Shown piece by piece: positions 1 to 7,549 of a stretch of DNA of 34,499 nt. How positions within the stretch are numbered: position 1 is the stretch's first letter; each line of letters opens with the position of its first letter. The position numbers and the translations under genes are program-made. The stretch spans positions 1 through 34,499 of IMG/VR virus record IMGVR_UViG_3300022934_000079, one strand, 5' to 3'. Under the pieces are notes generated by a model. It was not told where the DNA came from. It saw only the letters and a list, made by a program, of their open reading frames with translations, and ran no database searches. The stretch comes from a virus.

Positions 1-195
1 GCCATTAGAATTTACGACAACTGTATCACCATTTGCTAAAGCCCCAGATGCAACAGCTTCTAATGAACCGCCCCCGCCACCCGTAGCGGCATCAGCAAAA
101 GTCGCAACTCCGTTACCTTGAGAGGTCAGAACTTGCCCAGAGGTAGCATTGGTTATGGCTGTAGCTATGTTGCCAAGATTGCGGTTGTTGCTCAT
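1..195 (-). CDS. Tail fibre/virion protein, N-terminal part (cut by window edge)
   Basis: Reading leftward from an ATG at 193-195, the frame stays open to the window edge (65 codons). The protein begins MSNNRNLGNIATAITNATSG and continues with a Gly run and a Val/Asn-rich stretch. This kind of start is common in marine phage tail-fibre or structural proteins with repeated beta-strand units. Its start overlaps the stop of the next upstream gene by 4 nt (ATGA), so it is translationally coupled to the tail cluster. The function is inferred only from this style and position; most of the protein lies outside the window. Confidence 0.7.
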   Translation of the reverse strand, partial: MSNNRNLGNIATAITNATSGQVLTSQGNGVATFADAATGGGGGSLEAVASGALANGDTVVVNSNG

Positions 196-551
196 TCAAT
201 TAAACTCCAAGCCTGATTAACCTCATCCCACTCGTAATCATTGCCATCTGAGGGGTATGCTACGGGCGGTTGCCACTGACAGGTTTCTTCATCTAGCGTC
301 CAAGAAACAAACGGGCGAGGCGCTAAGAAAGCATTTCGAGCAGCATCATAAGAATACCCAACGCCAGCAAAGTTCTTTCTGAAGTTGCTATTGTAGCTTG
401 TTTGCTTCCAAGAGCCGCCAAATAGTTGCTCACAAAAGCTAACGCCTAAAGCCTCTTGCTCAACACCGTTCTCATCAAGCAAAACATCGTTTGCAACTAC
501 GACTACTCGTTGGACTATGCTCTGATCATTTATCTCTGCAAAGTGTGCCAT
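192..551 (-). CDS. Small tail-associated protein, unknown function (119 aa)
   Basis: A 119-aa protein rich in aromatic residues and Asn. It has a recognisable marine-phage pattern: MAHFAEIND near the start, then GGSWKQTSYNSNFRKNFAG in the middle and several Trp residues near the end (SWTLDEETCQWQPP). Similar proteins sit among tail-fibre genes in cyanophages and other marine phages, where they are thought to be structural or fibre-associated, but no biochemical role is known to me. It is coupled on both sides: its start overlaps the preceding stop (TGATG at 549-553) and its stop overlaps the next start (ATGA at 192-195). Being a real gene is highly likely; the role is inferred from context. 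Confidence 0.8.
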   Translation of the reverse strand: MAHFAEINDQSIVQRVVVVANDVLLDENGVEQEALGVSFCEQLFGGSWKQTSYNSNFRKNFAGVGYSYDAARNAFLAPRPFVSWTLDEETCQWQPPVAYPSDGNDYEWDEVNQAWSLIE

Positions 552-1525
552 CAGAAAGTAATGCTCCCTGATCCAGTAAATTTGTAAACGTAATTAGTGC
601 CATCAACATCATCGAAAGTAGTTGCAGTGGGCGTTCCTGTGGTTGCAGAGGCTTGCGAGTAAGATCGAACTATAACAACGCCAGATCCACCCGCAGCACC
701 GTAGTTGTCTGCTTGTGAACTGCCAGATGCACCACCACCACCGCCGCCTGTGTTAGCTTCTCCATCAAAAGCCCTACTTTCAGCACCGCTACGGCCCGTA
801 GAGGTTGCTTCACCGCCTTTGCCACCGCCACCGATCCCACCGTGACCACCGTGTTTTCCATCTTCTGTTCCACCACCACCACCACCAGCGTAAGGTGTTA
901 TCGTTCCTGTGATGTTGCTGTACACCCCATCGCCACCGTGTCCACCTTCATAATTCGAAGCGTTACCGCCAGCAGATCCAGCACCGCCGCCGCCGCCGCC
1001 GCTATCGTCACTTGATCCCGTACCCGTTGTTGCATTACCACCATTATTGCCTTGACCCGCAGTTCCATTGCCGCCGATTGTACCACCTCGGCCACCACCG
1101 CCGCCTCCAGAGCCTCCAGCATTTGTAAGACTTTGGTCACCGCCATTGGCCCAAATACCACCTTTGCCTCCACCAATAGCAGTTAAGCCAAAGGCGGTTG
1201 TATCTGACCCTACGTTTCCGTAAGCATCGGTGTTTCCAAAGTTTTTAGAGGCACCGCCAGCACCAATGGTGATAGTGTATTCAGTTCCTTTGGTCAGTTC
1301 CATAGTGTTCGTTAATAGACCGCCAGCGCCACCGCCGCCGCCACACGCAGCATCAGCACTAGGTGCGCCACTGCCTCCACCAGCAACAATAAGGTATTCA
1401 ATGTAAGCTACTTGAGCGCTGGGCCAATCTGAGTCAAAAACTCTTTTGGAAACCTGCCCTATAGAAAAAACGCCAGAGGAAATACCGTTATTATTCTTAG
1501 GTGATGCACCTAAGTAGCGAGGCAT
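551..1525 (-). CDS. Glycine-rich tail adhesin / receptor-binding protein
   Basis: A 324-aa protein with an N-terminal segment of about 45 residues, then about 230 residues dominated by Gly runs (GGGGGAGG, GGSGGGGGG, GGGGGG) separated by short hydrophobic or polar turns, and a C-terminal VVIVRSY plus a short beta tail. The lead-in EYLIVAGGGSG and YTITIGAGG are typical of phage glycine-rich adhesins. In phage S16 gp38 such runs form packed polyglycine-II helices with variable tip loops that bind the receptor; the same architecture is inferred here. An SD (AGGAG) lies 8 nt before the ATG at 1525. It is coupled to the genes on both sides. The role as host-specificity determinant is an inference. 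Confidence 0.75.
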   Translation of the reverse strand: MPRYLGASPKNNNGISSGVFSIGQVSKRVFDSDWPSAQVAYIEYLIVAGGGSGAPSADAACGGGGGAGGLLTNTMELTKGTEYTITIGAGGASKNFGNTDAYGNVGSDTTAFGLTAIGGGKGGIWANGGDQSLTNAGGSGGGGGGRGGTIGGNGTAGQGNNGGNATTGTGSSDDSGGGGGGAGSAGGNASNYEGGHGGDGVYSNITGTITPYAGGGGGGTEDGKHGGHGGIGGGGKGGEATSTGRSGAESRAFDGEANTGGGGGGASGSSQADNYGAAGGSGVVIVRSYSQASATTGTPTATTFDDVDGTNYVYKFTGSGSITF

Positions 1526-1878
1526 TAGCTAATCTCCTCGTAGCTGCAAACAGCTTCAAGATCAGAAGCAGCGTTGGCAGTAAGCCTAAGAGAGTCACCT
1601 TCTTCTAAATAAATAGCTTTAGCTAAAACGTCTAAAGTTGCATCGGCTGGAACTACTACAGTTTTAGCAACGTGATAGGCAGTGCTTGACCTATAAAGAT
1701 CTACTGTAATTTCTGCGTTGTTAGTACCATCAATATTGCTCACATACAGCGCATTGACCTTAAACACTTTGTTAGAAGAAGCTGAGTTTGTAACGATTGC
1801 CGTTGCAGAAGTGCCAACTGCTTGCACCGCTGTTTTACCAGTAATGGTAGCAACATTTACTATGTTAGGTGCTGTCAT
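1525..1878 (-). CDS. Small beta-rich virion/tail protein (117 aa)
   Basis: A 117-aa protein of alternating short hydrophobic and polar stretches, suggesting a single beta-sandwich. It contains VFKVNALYVSNIDGTNNAEITVDLYRS-type strands and ends in an acidic CSYEEIS tail. Proteins of this size and style occur among tail-fibre genes in marine phages; I do not know a defined function. A strong SD (GGAGG) precedes the ATG by 7 nt, and the stop TAA overlaps the adhesin start (TAATG at 1523-1527). A structural role next to the adhesin is inferred from position only. Confidence 0.75.
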   Translation of the reverse strand: MTAPNIVNVATITGKTAVQAVGTSATAIVTNSASSNKVFKVNALYVSNIDGTNNAEITVDLYRSSTAYHVAKTVVVPADATLDVLAKAIYLEEGDSLRLTANAASDLEAVCSYEEIS

Positions 1879-1881
1879 ATT

Positions 1882-3201
1882 TTAACCTCCAAATACGATA
1901 GCCATAGCAATCGCCTTTCCTGTGCTAATTCCCGACTCTGCTAATGAACCGTGTTCGACTACCTCAACCACATCGTTAGCTACAAAAGCTGAAAAGCCTG
2001 TGATCGAAGTGCCGTTGCTTGCTGTGAAATCTACGCCGCCGCCTCTAAGCTTAACGCCGTTTTTGTAGACCGCTACTTTATCAGGGGTGTAGTCTACTGT
2101 AACCGAAGTTGCCCCTGTCGTGACCGTAGGAAACGTACTGGCATACGGGCTGGCAAATGGTGCGCCATATTCGACAACTTCTACAATATCGCCTACAGCC
2201 GTTGCGCTAATAGTGATCTGCGTATCAGTCGCTGTAACTTCGCTGTCTTGCAGCTTAACGCCGTTGAGAAACACTGCAATGTTAGCCGCTTTCCAAGAAC
2301 CAGTGAAAACAGTTTGACCTGCCGTAGCTGTCGTTTTCGTGGTGGTAATGGGTACTAAAGAGCCGCCAGAAGAGCTAGAGCCACCACTAGCCGTAACTAC
2401 TCCAGAACCATCTATAGATAAACCTGTACCAATCTTGATCCCGCCAAGCGTAGACGCAGAAGCAGTGGGCAAAGTGTAGTTGTTAGCGCTGGTAGCCACT
2501 CCATCTAGCTTTGTCTTGTCGGCTGATGACATAAGGCCATCGGCTGATGTTGTAGCGTTGGAGTAGGTTGTACTGCCTACGTTGATCGTGCCGCCCATAC
2601 CGCTGTGATTAGCGCAGTAGTAGTATAATGCTGGGGCGTCTTGCTCTAGCTTGACCTCAATAATAGCACCCGCACTACCCGCCGTACCTATACTCGTAAT
2701 GCCTGTAGTGAACTGAGTTCCGCTGTTGTGAGTGCCATCTGAGGTGGTACTAAAGCGTAGCGGGTGACTAGCATTTGTGCTATCAGAAACATCAAAGCGG
2801 TAGGTAACAGACGGCACTAAAGTAATCGTTTGATTAGCAGTACCATCAATCAGGTAGTTGCCGCCCGATACAGTAACCGTAATGTCAGCATAAAGCAGAT
2901 CAAGATCATCTGCAGAAGCACTGATAAAGACCTTGGCGCTATTCGATAGATCAAGCAAGCTGCCGGTAGATGAGCTAGTTAGAACTCTGGTAAGTGTAGA
3001 ATTACTACCGCCATTGTGCGTATATACACCTGTAGATACCTCCCATGCCGTGCCATCCTCGATTACCAACCGTACTGTGTGACCATCCAAAGAAGAAGGC
3101 ACAGACTGATACCCAGCCTCTGCGGAAGCTAGAGTAACAGTACCTGTGCCTGAAGTGCCGCTAGCAACGGCAACTTTGACCCGATCAGCAAACTTAGCCA
3201 T
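1882..3201 (-). CDS. Tail fibre protein with cupredoxin-like insert
   Basis: A 439-aa tail fibre. Residues 1-100 resemble a fibre base (MAKFADRVKVAVASG, then GTGTVTLASAEAGY). Residues about 105-210 form a separate beta domain with a SHPLRF segment and a later YYYCANHSGMGG segment. The order His...Cys-x2-His-x2-Met matches the ligand order of cupredoxin copper sites. Residues about 215-275 carry a fibre-type motif (TTSADGLMSSADKTKLDG), followed by two similar C-terminal repeats (AVFLNGVKLQDSEV and AVYKNGVKLRGGGV, each ending VVEVVEYG/VVEVVEHG). It lies between the small tail protein and the duplicated tail-domain gene. Fibre role is well supported by style; copper binding is a hypothesis. Confidence 0.75.
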   Translation of the reverse strand: MAKFADRVKVAVASGTSGTGTVTLASAEAGYQSVPSSLDGHTVRLVIEDGTAWEVSTGVYTHNGGSNSTLTRVLTSSSTGSLLDLSNSAKVFISASADDLDLLYADITVTVSGGNYLIDGTANQTITLVPSVTYRFDVSDSTNASHPLRFSTTSDGTHNSGTQFTTGITSIGTAGSAGAIIEVKLEQDAPALYYYCANHSGMGGTINVGSTTYSNATTSADGLMSSADKTKLDGVATSANNYTLPTASASTLGGIKIGTGLSIDGSGVVTASGGSSSSGGSLVPITTTKTTATAGQTVFTGSWKAANIAVFLNGVKLQDSEVTATDTQITISATAVGDIVEVVEYGAPFASPYASTFPTVTTGATSVTVDYTPDKVAVYKNGVKLRGGGVDFTASNGTSITGFSAFVANDVVEVVEHGSLAESGISTGKAIAMAIVFGG

Positions 3202-3210
3202 AGGGGTTCC

Positions 3211-4437
3211 TTAATCTAACTTGATGACAAAATCCCCGATTCCGAAACGCAATATATCGCCGGAATTTACGGTACGGGCAGTGGTCAAAGCGCCGGTTAG
3301 GAAGGGGTGTCTGGCTGGATCGTATTGGGGGGTAGTGGGTGTTGGTGCAGGAAGTCCGTTAACATTATAAGCCCCGCTTCCACTTACATAATACTGGTCT
3401 GAGCCTCTATAAATACCCCAATGAGTTATTTGGCCCCAATCTGCAGTAGCTTCAGGAAATGCAATAGCAGAAGTGTTGGCTATGGAACTAACGCCGCCGC
3501 TAGTAGAGGGGGTTCCAAAAACTGACGTAATTGTACCGCCGCTTGCGGTAATCAAACGCTGTCGAGCATATCCACTACTATACAACTCACCAGTACTTCC
3601 TGAACTTGCGTTATCTACGTTTGTTGGATTATTTCCCGGATCAGATCTATATAACCCTAAGTACAAGGAATTAGCAAAAACGACCGCTGAATTAGTAGTT
3701 CCGCTTACTAAAGCCCTACTGTAGGTATCCGTTGGGTACGAAAGAGAAACTGAAGGCCAATATACGTTTCTGTTATGTATTGTTCTGTTAAAATCGTCTG
3801 TTTGGCTTGTACTAGCTTGAGAATAGTCTGTGAAATCATGCTCACCACTATGCGCACTCCAAGGCTCGTTGATAAACCCAAGTCTACGGGCAACTTGCCT
3901 ACGCCATTCAGTGGCCCGATAATAATAGTCAGTAATTGTAGTGGTTATACTTGTAGGTTGTGCGCCAGCGCCTACACCCATTTTGTTGGGAAAATTCAAG
4001 TCAAACTCACCCACAGCAATACGGAATTGGTCGCCGCTAGCCACTGCAACTCCTGAAGACAATGCTCCAATCATCAAGCAATTTGCCGCAGTGGTTGCAG
4101 TCGCATCATCCCAGACAGAGTAATGCGTTACTGTTCCCCAGCTGCCTGTGGCCTCTGGAAAATCAATAGCACTGCCATTGGTCAGATTGTCGTTTGTGCC
4201 AAAAATAAAACGAGTGTGCATCTGTGAATCAGAGCTACCGCTATTACTATTATGCACGTTATCGACTAAATGATAACGAGAGTAGCCCGAACCAGATAAT
4301 TCACCGGTAGATGGGCTGGATTCAGTCGGCGTACCAGAGTGTAACCCCAAGTATAAATTACTTGGGATATCAAGCTTAGTATGACCGAAAATATGCTTGA
4401 GAAGCTTTACTTCCCATTCATCGGTGAGAATACCCAT
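3211..4437 (-). CDS. Tail protein with two tandem copies of one domain
   Basis: A 408-aa protein containing two related domains. Copy 1 (about residues 20-150) has NLYLGLHSGTP, GYSRYHL, AIDFPEATGSWGTVTHY and GDQFRIAVGEFDLNF. Copy 2 (about 255-408) has SLYLGLYRSDP, GYARQRL, AIAFPEATADWGQITHW and GDILRFGIGDFVIKL. A linker of about 90 residues rich in Ser, Tyr and Trp joins them. The next upstream gene (4450-4839) is a single copy of the same domain, so the cluster shows three copies. Such FPEA-containing domains are typical of phage tail or fibre-associated proteins. SD AGGAG precedes the ATG at 4437. The exact place in the virion is unknown. Confidence 0.75.
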   Translation of the reverse strand: MGILTDEWEVKLLKHIFGHTKLDIPSNLYLGLHSGTPTESSPSTGELSGSGYSRYHLVDNVHNSNSGSSDSQMHTRFIFGTNDNLTNGSAIDFPEATGSWGTVTHYSVWDDATATTAANCLMIGALSSGVAVASGDQFRIAVGEFDLNFPNKMGVGAGAQPTSITTTITDYYYRATEWRRQVARRLGFINEPWSAHSGEHDFTDYSQASTSQTDDFNRTIHNRNVYWPSVSLSYPTDTYSRALVSGTTNSAVVFANSLYLGLYRSDPGNNPTNVDNASSGSTGELYSSGYARQRLITASGGTITSVFGTPSTSGGVSSIANTSAIAFPEATADWGQITHWGIYRGSDQYYVSGSGAYNVNGLPAPTPTTPQYDPARHPFLTGALTTARTVNSGDILRFGIGDFVIKLD

Positions 4438-4449
4438 CAGGCTCTCCTA

Positions 4450-4839
4450 TCAGCTAATATTGATGTCTAAATCGCCAGCCGGTATGCGGAAAATATCGCC
4501 GGTAGAAATAGACTTATCGGCAGTTAACTGGGCATGTACGATCATGTCTGAAGCTGACCCGCCGCTAGAGGCTGGCATGATCATTACAGCCACTACAGTG
4601 CCGTAATCTGCAGTCGCTTCAGGGAACTCGATTGCCGAGGTGTTTGAAGCGTTGTTGCCTGACACAGTAAAGGCAACTGACTGACGAGCATAACCGCCAC
4701 CAGAAACTTCGGTGCCGAGTGCTGAATCCGTAGGATCTGTGGTGCAGAGTGCAACAAACCAATTTGTTGGCCGTGTGACTGAATCTGTAGTCAGCAAGTA
4801 TTTTAAAGTATGGGTTTCAAAAGTATCTGAGAGGCTCAT
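4450..4839 (-). CDS. Single-domain tail protein, paralogue of the neighbouring two-domain gene
   Basis: A 129-aa protein that carries the same landmarks as each half of the 408-aa gene downstream: NWFVALCTTDP, GGYARQSVAF, AIEFPEATADYGTVVAV and GDIFRIPAGDLDINIS. It therefore looks like the ancestral single-copy form. A good SD (AGGAG) lies 8 nt before the ATG. The gap to the next gene is only 12 nt. A tail or virion-surface role is inferred from the shared domain and position between capsid and fibre genes. Confidence 0.75.
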   Translation of the reverse strand: MSLSDTFETHTLKYLLTTDSVTRPTNWFVALCTTDPTDSALGTEVSGGGYARQSVAFTVSGNNASNTSAIEFPEATADYGTVVAVMIMPASSGGSASDMIVHAQLTADKSISTGDIFRIPAGDLDINIS

Positions 4840-4855
4840 GTGTTTCTCCTGTTCC

Positions 4856-5227
4856 TCAAATCGTTATTGTGAAAGAGGACACAGCTAACCTGTCTCCTGC
4901 GAAAAGATTGACGTTGGTTAAGGTGAGATCACCGCCGCCGCCGGTATTAGTCACAGTGCCTCTGAAGACTTCGGAGCCACCGCTAGTGAAGACTTTGAAT
5001 TGGGTTGCCGTACCAGCATTGATCGTAGTGTCCGTGGTAATGGCATTAGCAGAAACGGAGCCACTATCTGCGGCTCCGAATGCTGGGTTGGTAAGGGGCA
5101 ATGTTGCTAACTCGTTATCTCCAGCATCTAGGATTTGCAGAGTACCTGCCGACCCACCGCTGTCGATTTCGTCCACGATGCCGTTCAAGGCAGCATTCTT
5201 AGCACGATTGGTTAGAGTGATTGCCAC
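4856..5227 (-). CDS. Small virion protein, unknown function (123 aa)
   Basis: A 123-aa protein beginning MAITLTNRAKNAALNGIVDE, followed by Gly/Thr-rich beta-like repeats (GTLQILDAGDN, FKVFTSGGSEVFRGTV, RLAVSSFTITI). Proteins with this NRAKN-AALNGIVD start occur in many phage structural modules, but no activity is assigned. The start is GTG with an AGGGG SD a few nt upstream. It directly follows the major capsid gene (14-nt gap), so head decoration, head-tail connection or tail are all possible. Confidence 0.7.
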   Translation of the reverse strand: MAITLTNRAKNAALNGIVDEIDSGGSAGTLQILDAGDNELATLPLTNPAFGAADSGSVSANAITTDTTINAGTATQFKVFTSGGSEVFRGTVTNTGGGGDLTLTNVNLFAGDRLAVSSFTITI

Positions 5228-5241
5228 TGCCCCTACCTAGA

Positions 5242-6288
5242 CTATGCTACGTTGTAGTTCGCTGTGAACAGAGCTTCTGGGCGAAGGATCTTGCGCCCAT
5301 ATAATTGCATTCCCCGGACCACATCACTAAAGGTATCTGGAGAACGGAATGTCTCCACCTTGGCGATCTGATCCGCTACTGCTACCGCACTATCGTGACC
5401 AGCAACCATGACCCCGAAGTTGTCTTCAGAACCCGTTGCAGATGAGGTACCCGGATCACCTACATAAGGCAGGTTATTGGATACATAGATCGTGAAGTTA
5501 CGGATCTTAGCTGGTAGCTGACCATTGCGAATTTCAGAAGAACCACCGAAGTCGGCGTTAACCAGCTTCGAATCTTCGTCCATAAGGATCTCTGCGAGGA
5601 TTGGTGAGATTACCGCCCATCTCCCATCTGTAGCTACGTTGGCCTCATCCATCTTACGATTGATGCGGTTTAAGATAGCTAATGGTGAAGTCACTGCACC
5701 AGAACCGCCACCGGCAGCTACTGGAATAGATGTTACTTCGCTAAGAACACCCAAATCAGAACCACCGAAATCAGTGATGTCCAACTTGTTTGCGGCAAGC
5801 AATTCGTCCGTACCAGCATTTACGTTTGCTACTGTACCAGACGTGGTTGTATTGCGTGCCCATGAGCTTGGTGTTTTCCAGCCTGACATATAGCCAAGAA
5901 CTTCCGCATCAAACGCATCACGAAGATCATAACCAGCACGATCAGAGGCTAAGTCCATGAAATTAATGTGCGAATGGGCAACTTCGATATCTGCTAAAGT
6001 GAACTGGAAGTAGTTCGCTTTATCAACAACCATAGTGAAATCAGTATCGGTCAGATCCTGTGTTGCCAGCGTAGTACCACGCTCTAAAGCGTTGATAGTG
6101 ATGGTGGGTTCACGGATAATTCTCACTGAATCACCGTGTGCAGCAATCTCGCCGCTGTAATCGGTGTTAGTGACCGCTTCGGCTACAGAACTCTTGCGGA
6201 AAGCAAGCTGTGCCTTACGGCTATAAATAACAGGCGAGAAGCCGCCTGAGTTAAGGTTAGTATAGCCAGAGGCTTTTGCGAATGCCAT
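5242..6288 (-). CDS. Major capsid protein
   Basis: A 348-aa protein when started at the ATG 6286-6288, which has a textbook SD (AGGAG, 8 nt upstream). The same frame extends upstream to a GTG, but that stretch is part of the long 5' leader and lacks an SD. The size, its place directly after the scaffold gene, and a body rich in Asp, Ala and aromatic residues (RKSSVAEAVTNTDYSGEIAA, NYFQFTLADIEVAHS, a DAEVLGYMSGW helix) fit an HK97-fold phage capsid protein of the marine podovirus type. The C-terminal half contains NRINRKMDEANV and YGRKILRPEALF, typical of capsid P- and A-domain helices and strands. It is the first gene after a dedicated promoter, consistent with high expression. Confidence 0.87.
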   Translation of the reverse strand: MAFAKASGYTNLNSGGFSPVIYSRKAQLAFRKSSVAEAVTNTDYSGEIAAHGDSVRIIREPTITINALERGTTLATQDLTDTDFTMVVDKANYFQFTLADIEVAHSHINFMDLASDRAGYDLRDAFDAEVLGYMSGWKTPSSWARNTTTSGTVANVNAGTDELLAANKLDITDFGGSDLGVLSEVTSIPVAAGGGSGAVTSPLAILNRINRKMDEANVATDGRWAVISPILAEILMDEDSKLVNADFGGSSEIRNGQLPAKIRNFTIYVSNNLPYVGDPGTSSATGSEDNFGVMVAGHDSAVAVADQIAKVETFRSPDTFSDVVRGMQLYGRKILRPEALFTANYNVA

Positions 6289-6463
6289 TTTATGTTCTCC
6301 TATTGGCATGAAGGGCGAGAACGCCCGGACAAACCCCGAAGAGGACAATTGAGTGGCAGTACTGGGTACTGGGTGGTGCACGAATGCAGGCCAGCCGTAC
6401 TGGTGGACTAAACGTCTTATATCTTGGGAAAATCAGACAAAGGGGTAGACCCGTGGGTGGCCC

Positions 6464-6495
6464 TTTTCTGAGGTTGAGAGATTGCTCTCAGAAAA
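6464..6495 (-). promoter_or_regulatory. Hairpin in capsid mRNA leader
   Basis: Perfect 9-bp inverted repeat: TTTTCTGAG at 6464-6472 and CTCAGAAAA at 6487-6495 with a 14-nt loop. The loop contains part of a competing GAGAG/CTCTC pairing. No U-tract follows in the leftward direction, so it does not look like a terminator. A role in mRNA stability or translation of the capsid gene is a guess. Confidence 0.5.
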
Positions 6496-6531
6496 TAAGT
6501 CTAGATTAAACTTATTATCAAAAAGCTGTAC

Positions 6532-6609
6532 GTGGGCGAGGGAGCCTCCAATCAACTACTAACAGATAGGATGCCTTCGGTAATTGGCCTACCCGCTCCC
6601 TGCGCCCAC
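6532..6609 (-). promoter_or_regulatory. Large stem at the 5' end of the capsid transcript
   Basis: The segment GTGGGCG-AGGGAG (6532-6544) pairs with CTCCCT-GCGCCCAC (6596-6609) with one unpaired base, giving a 13-bp GC-rich stem. Inside, CCAAT (6548-6552) can pair with ATTGG (6583-6587). The predicted leftward start site (about 6607) lies at the outer edge of this stem, so the capsid mRNA would begin with a base-paired 5' end. Such 5' stems are known to stabilise bacterial and phage mRNAs; that role here is inferred. Confidence 0.55.
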
Positions 6610-6613
6610 TTAT

Positions 6614-6642
6614 GTTATACCATTAATACAGTGGCATTGCAA
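6614..6642 (-). promoter_or_regulatory. Leftward promoter of the major capsid gene
   Basis: On the minus strand: -35 TTGCAA (6637-6642), a 17-nt spacer, then the extended -10 TGG-TATAAC (-10 hexamer at 6614-6619). The sequence ATGGTATAAC also appears in both promoters of the 18006-18079 region, suggesting a common host sigma-70 type promoter used by the phage. It would drive the capsid gene and the tail genes downstream. Confidence 0.65.
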
Positions 6643-6645
6643 ACA

Positions 6646-7425
6646 CTATCTTGCTGCACCACTTATATCATAGCTAAACTTGCCGCTGCGGATAGCTTCC
6701 TGAATAGCTTCGGCATTTTTCTCAAATTCACTATCCGACATGGAATTAACCATGCTTTCAGAAAACTCTGCCCGTTGATTGGCGGTGGGCGCTGAACGAG
6801 AAAGCCTACCCACGTCTTGTGCCGCTGATTTGGACGTAGTTTTACGCTTGCCGGTATCAGCCTTGTACAGATCAATAGCCCGTGCCGCTGCCTTAGCGTC
6901 AGTGGTATTTTTGTACAAAGCGTCTTCGATATACTGCGGCTGCTCTGCTACCCATTCATGGAATGACGGATCTTGCCGAATGTCATGGAAGTCAGGATGC
7001 AGTTTAACCAATTGCTGCTCTGCTTCACGCTTAGTGAGCTTCTTTTCTAGGCTGCGTAGGCTATCCATACGCTTATCGCCTTCTTCCAAAGCTTCATTCG
7101 CTCTTTTACGTGCAATCGTATCTACGATCTGAGCGACATCGGGGTACTTCTTAGACCACTGCTCGATCTCTTCGTCGGATTTAGGAAACCTAATCTGTGC
7201 CTTTGCAGCCTGATCCAATTGCTTCCGTAGCTGTGCAACTTCTTCATCCTTTTGTTGGAGAAGCTGTTGTTGGTGCCGTCGAAGGTCACCATACCGCTTT
7301 TTATAGGTAGCATCTTCAGAATCTACCGGCTCTGGGCCGTCTGCTTGTGCTTCTTGCTGTTGCGCAAGTTCTTCGCTGTAAGAAAGACCATTATCTTCCT
7401 CATTCTGTCTTTTGTATTTTGCCAT
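6646..7425 (-). CDS. Capsid scaffolding protein
   Basis: A 259-aa, highly charged, Gln/Glu/Lys-rich protein. Residues about 40-75 and 110-140 read as coiled coil (RRHQQQLLQQKDEEVAQLR; RSLEKKLTKREAEQQL). This composition and its place between portal-side genes and the major capsid gene are typical of podovirus scaffolding proteins, which guide procapsid assembly and leave before DNA packaging. The C-terminus (SDSEFEKNAEAIQEAIRSGK) forms the kind of short helical end that binds the capsid in other phages. SD GAGG precedes the ATG at 7425. Confidence 0.8.
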   Translation of the reverse strand: MAKYKRQNEEDNGLSYSEELAQQQEAQADGPEPVDSEDATYKKRYGDLRRHQQQLLQQKDEEVAQLRKQLDQAAKAQIRFPKSDEEIEQWSKKYPDVAQIVDTIARKRANEALEEGDKRMDSLRSLEKKLTKREAEQQLVKLHPDFHDIRQDPSFHEWVAEQPQYIEDALYKNTTDAKAAARAIDLYKADTGKRKTTSKSAAQDVGRLSRSAPTANQRAEFSESMVNSMSDSEFEKNAEAIQEAIRSGKFSYDISGAAR

Positions 7426-7474
7426 TATTGCCTCATTGGGGGCCGTAAAGTGGCCGTCCTAATCAAACACTAGC

Positions 7475-7504
7475 GATCATTTTGTTGACGTTAACAAAAT
7501 GATC
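7475..7504. repeat. Perfect 12-bp inverted repeat
   Basis: GATCATTTTGTT (7475-7486) and AACAAAATGATC (7493-7504) with a 6-nt loop lie in the gap between the EF-hand protein gene and the scaffold gene. It can form a stable hairpin on either strand, but no U-tract follows it leftward, so it may be an attenuator, a processing site or a protein-binding site rather than a classic terminator. Confidence 0.6.
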
Positions 7505-7549
7505 AATTGTTGATAGGTACGGGGTTTGCGAGTAGCCCAATCGCAACTG

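Larger units (their letters stand above)
6289..6645. other. Gap between scaffold and capsid genes: promoter plus long structured leader
   Basis: This 357-nt gap holds no convincing gene. It contains a leftward promoter (6614-6642), and the transcript would start at about 6607 and run about 320 nt before the capsid ATG. Two strong inverted repeats (6532-6609 and 6464-6495) would fold in that leader. The frame of the capsid gene stays open for 31 codons upstream to a GTG, but without an SD, so it is treated as untranslated. Confidence 0.6.

Noticed and set aside
670-1176. Val/Ala-rich frames inside the adhesin gene
   Set aside because: They are out-of-frame shadows of the Gly-rich repeats on the same strand.
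6289-6381. Longer capsid protein starting at an upstream GTG
   Set aside because: No SD before the GTG, whereas ATG 6288 has AGGAG at good spacing; the extra part lies in the leader.
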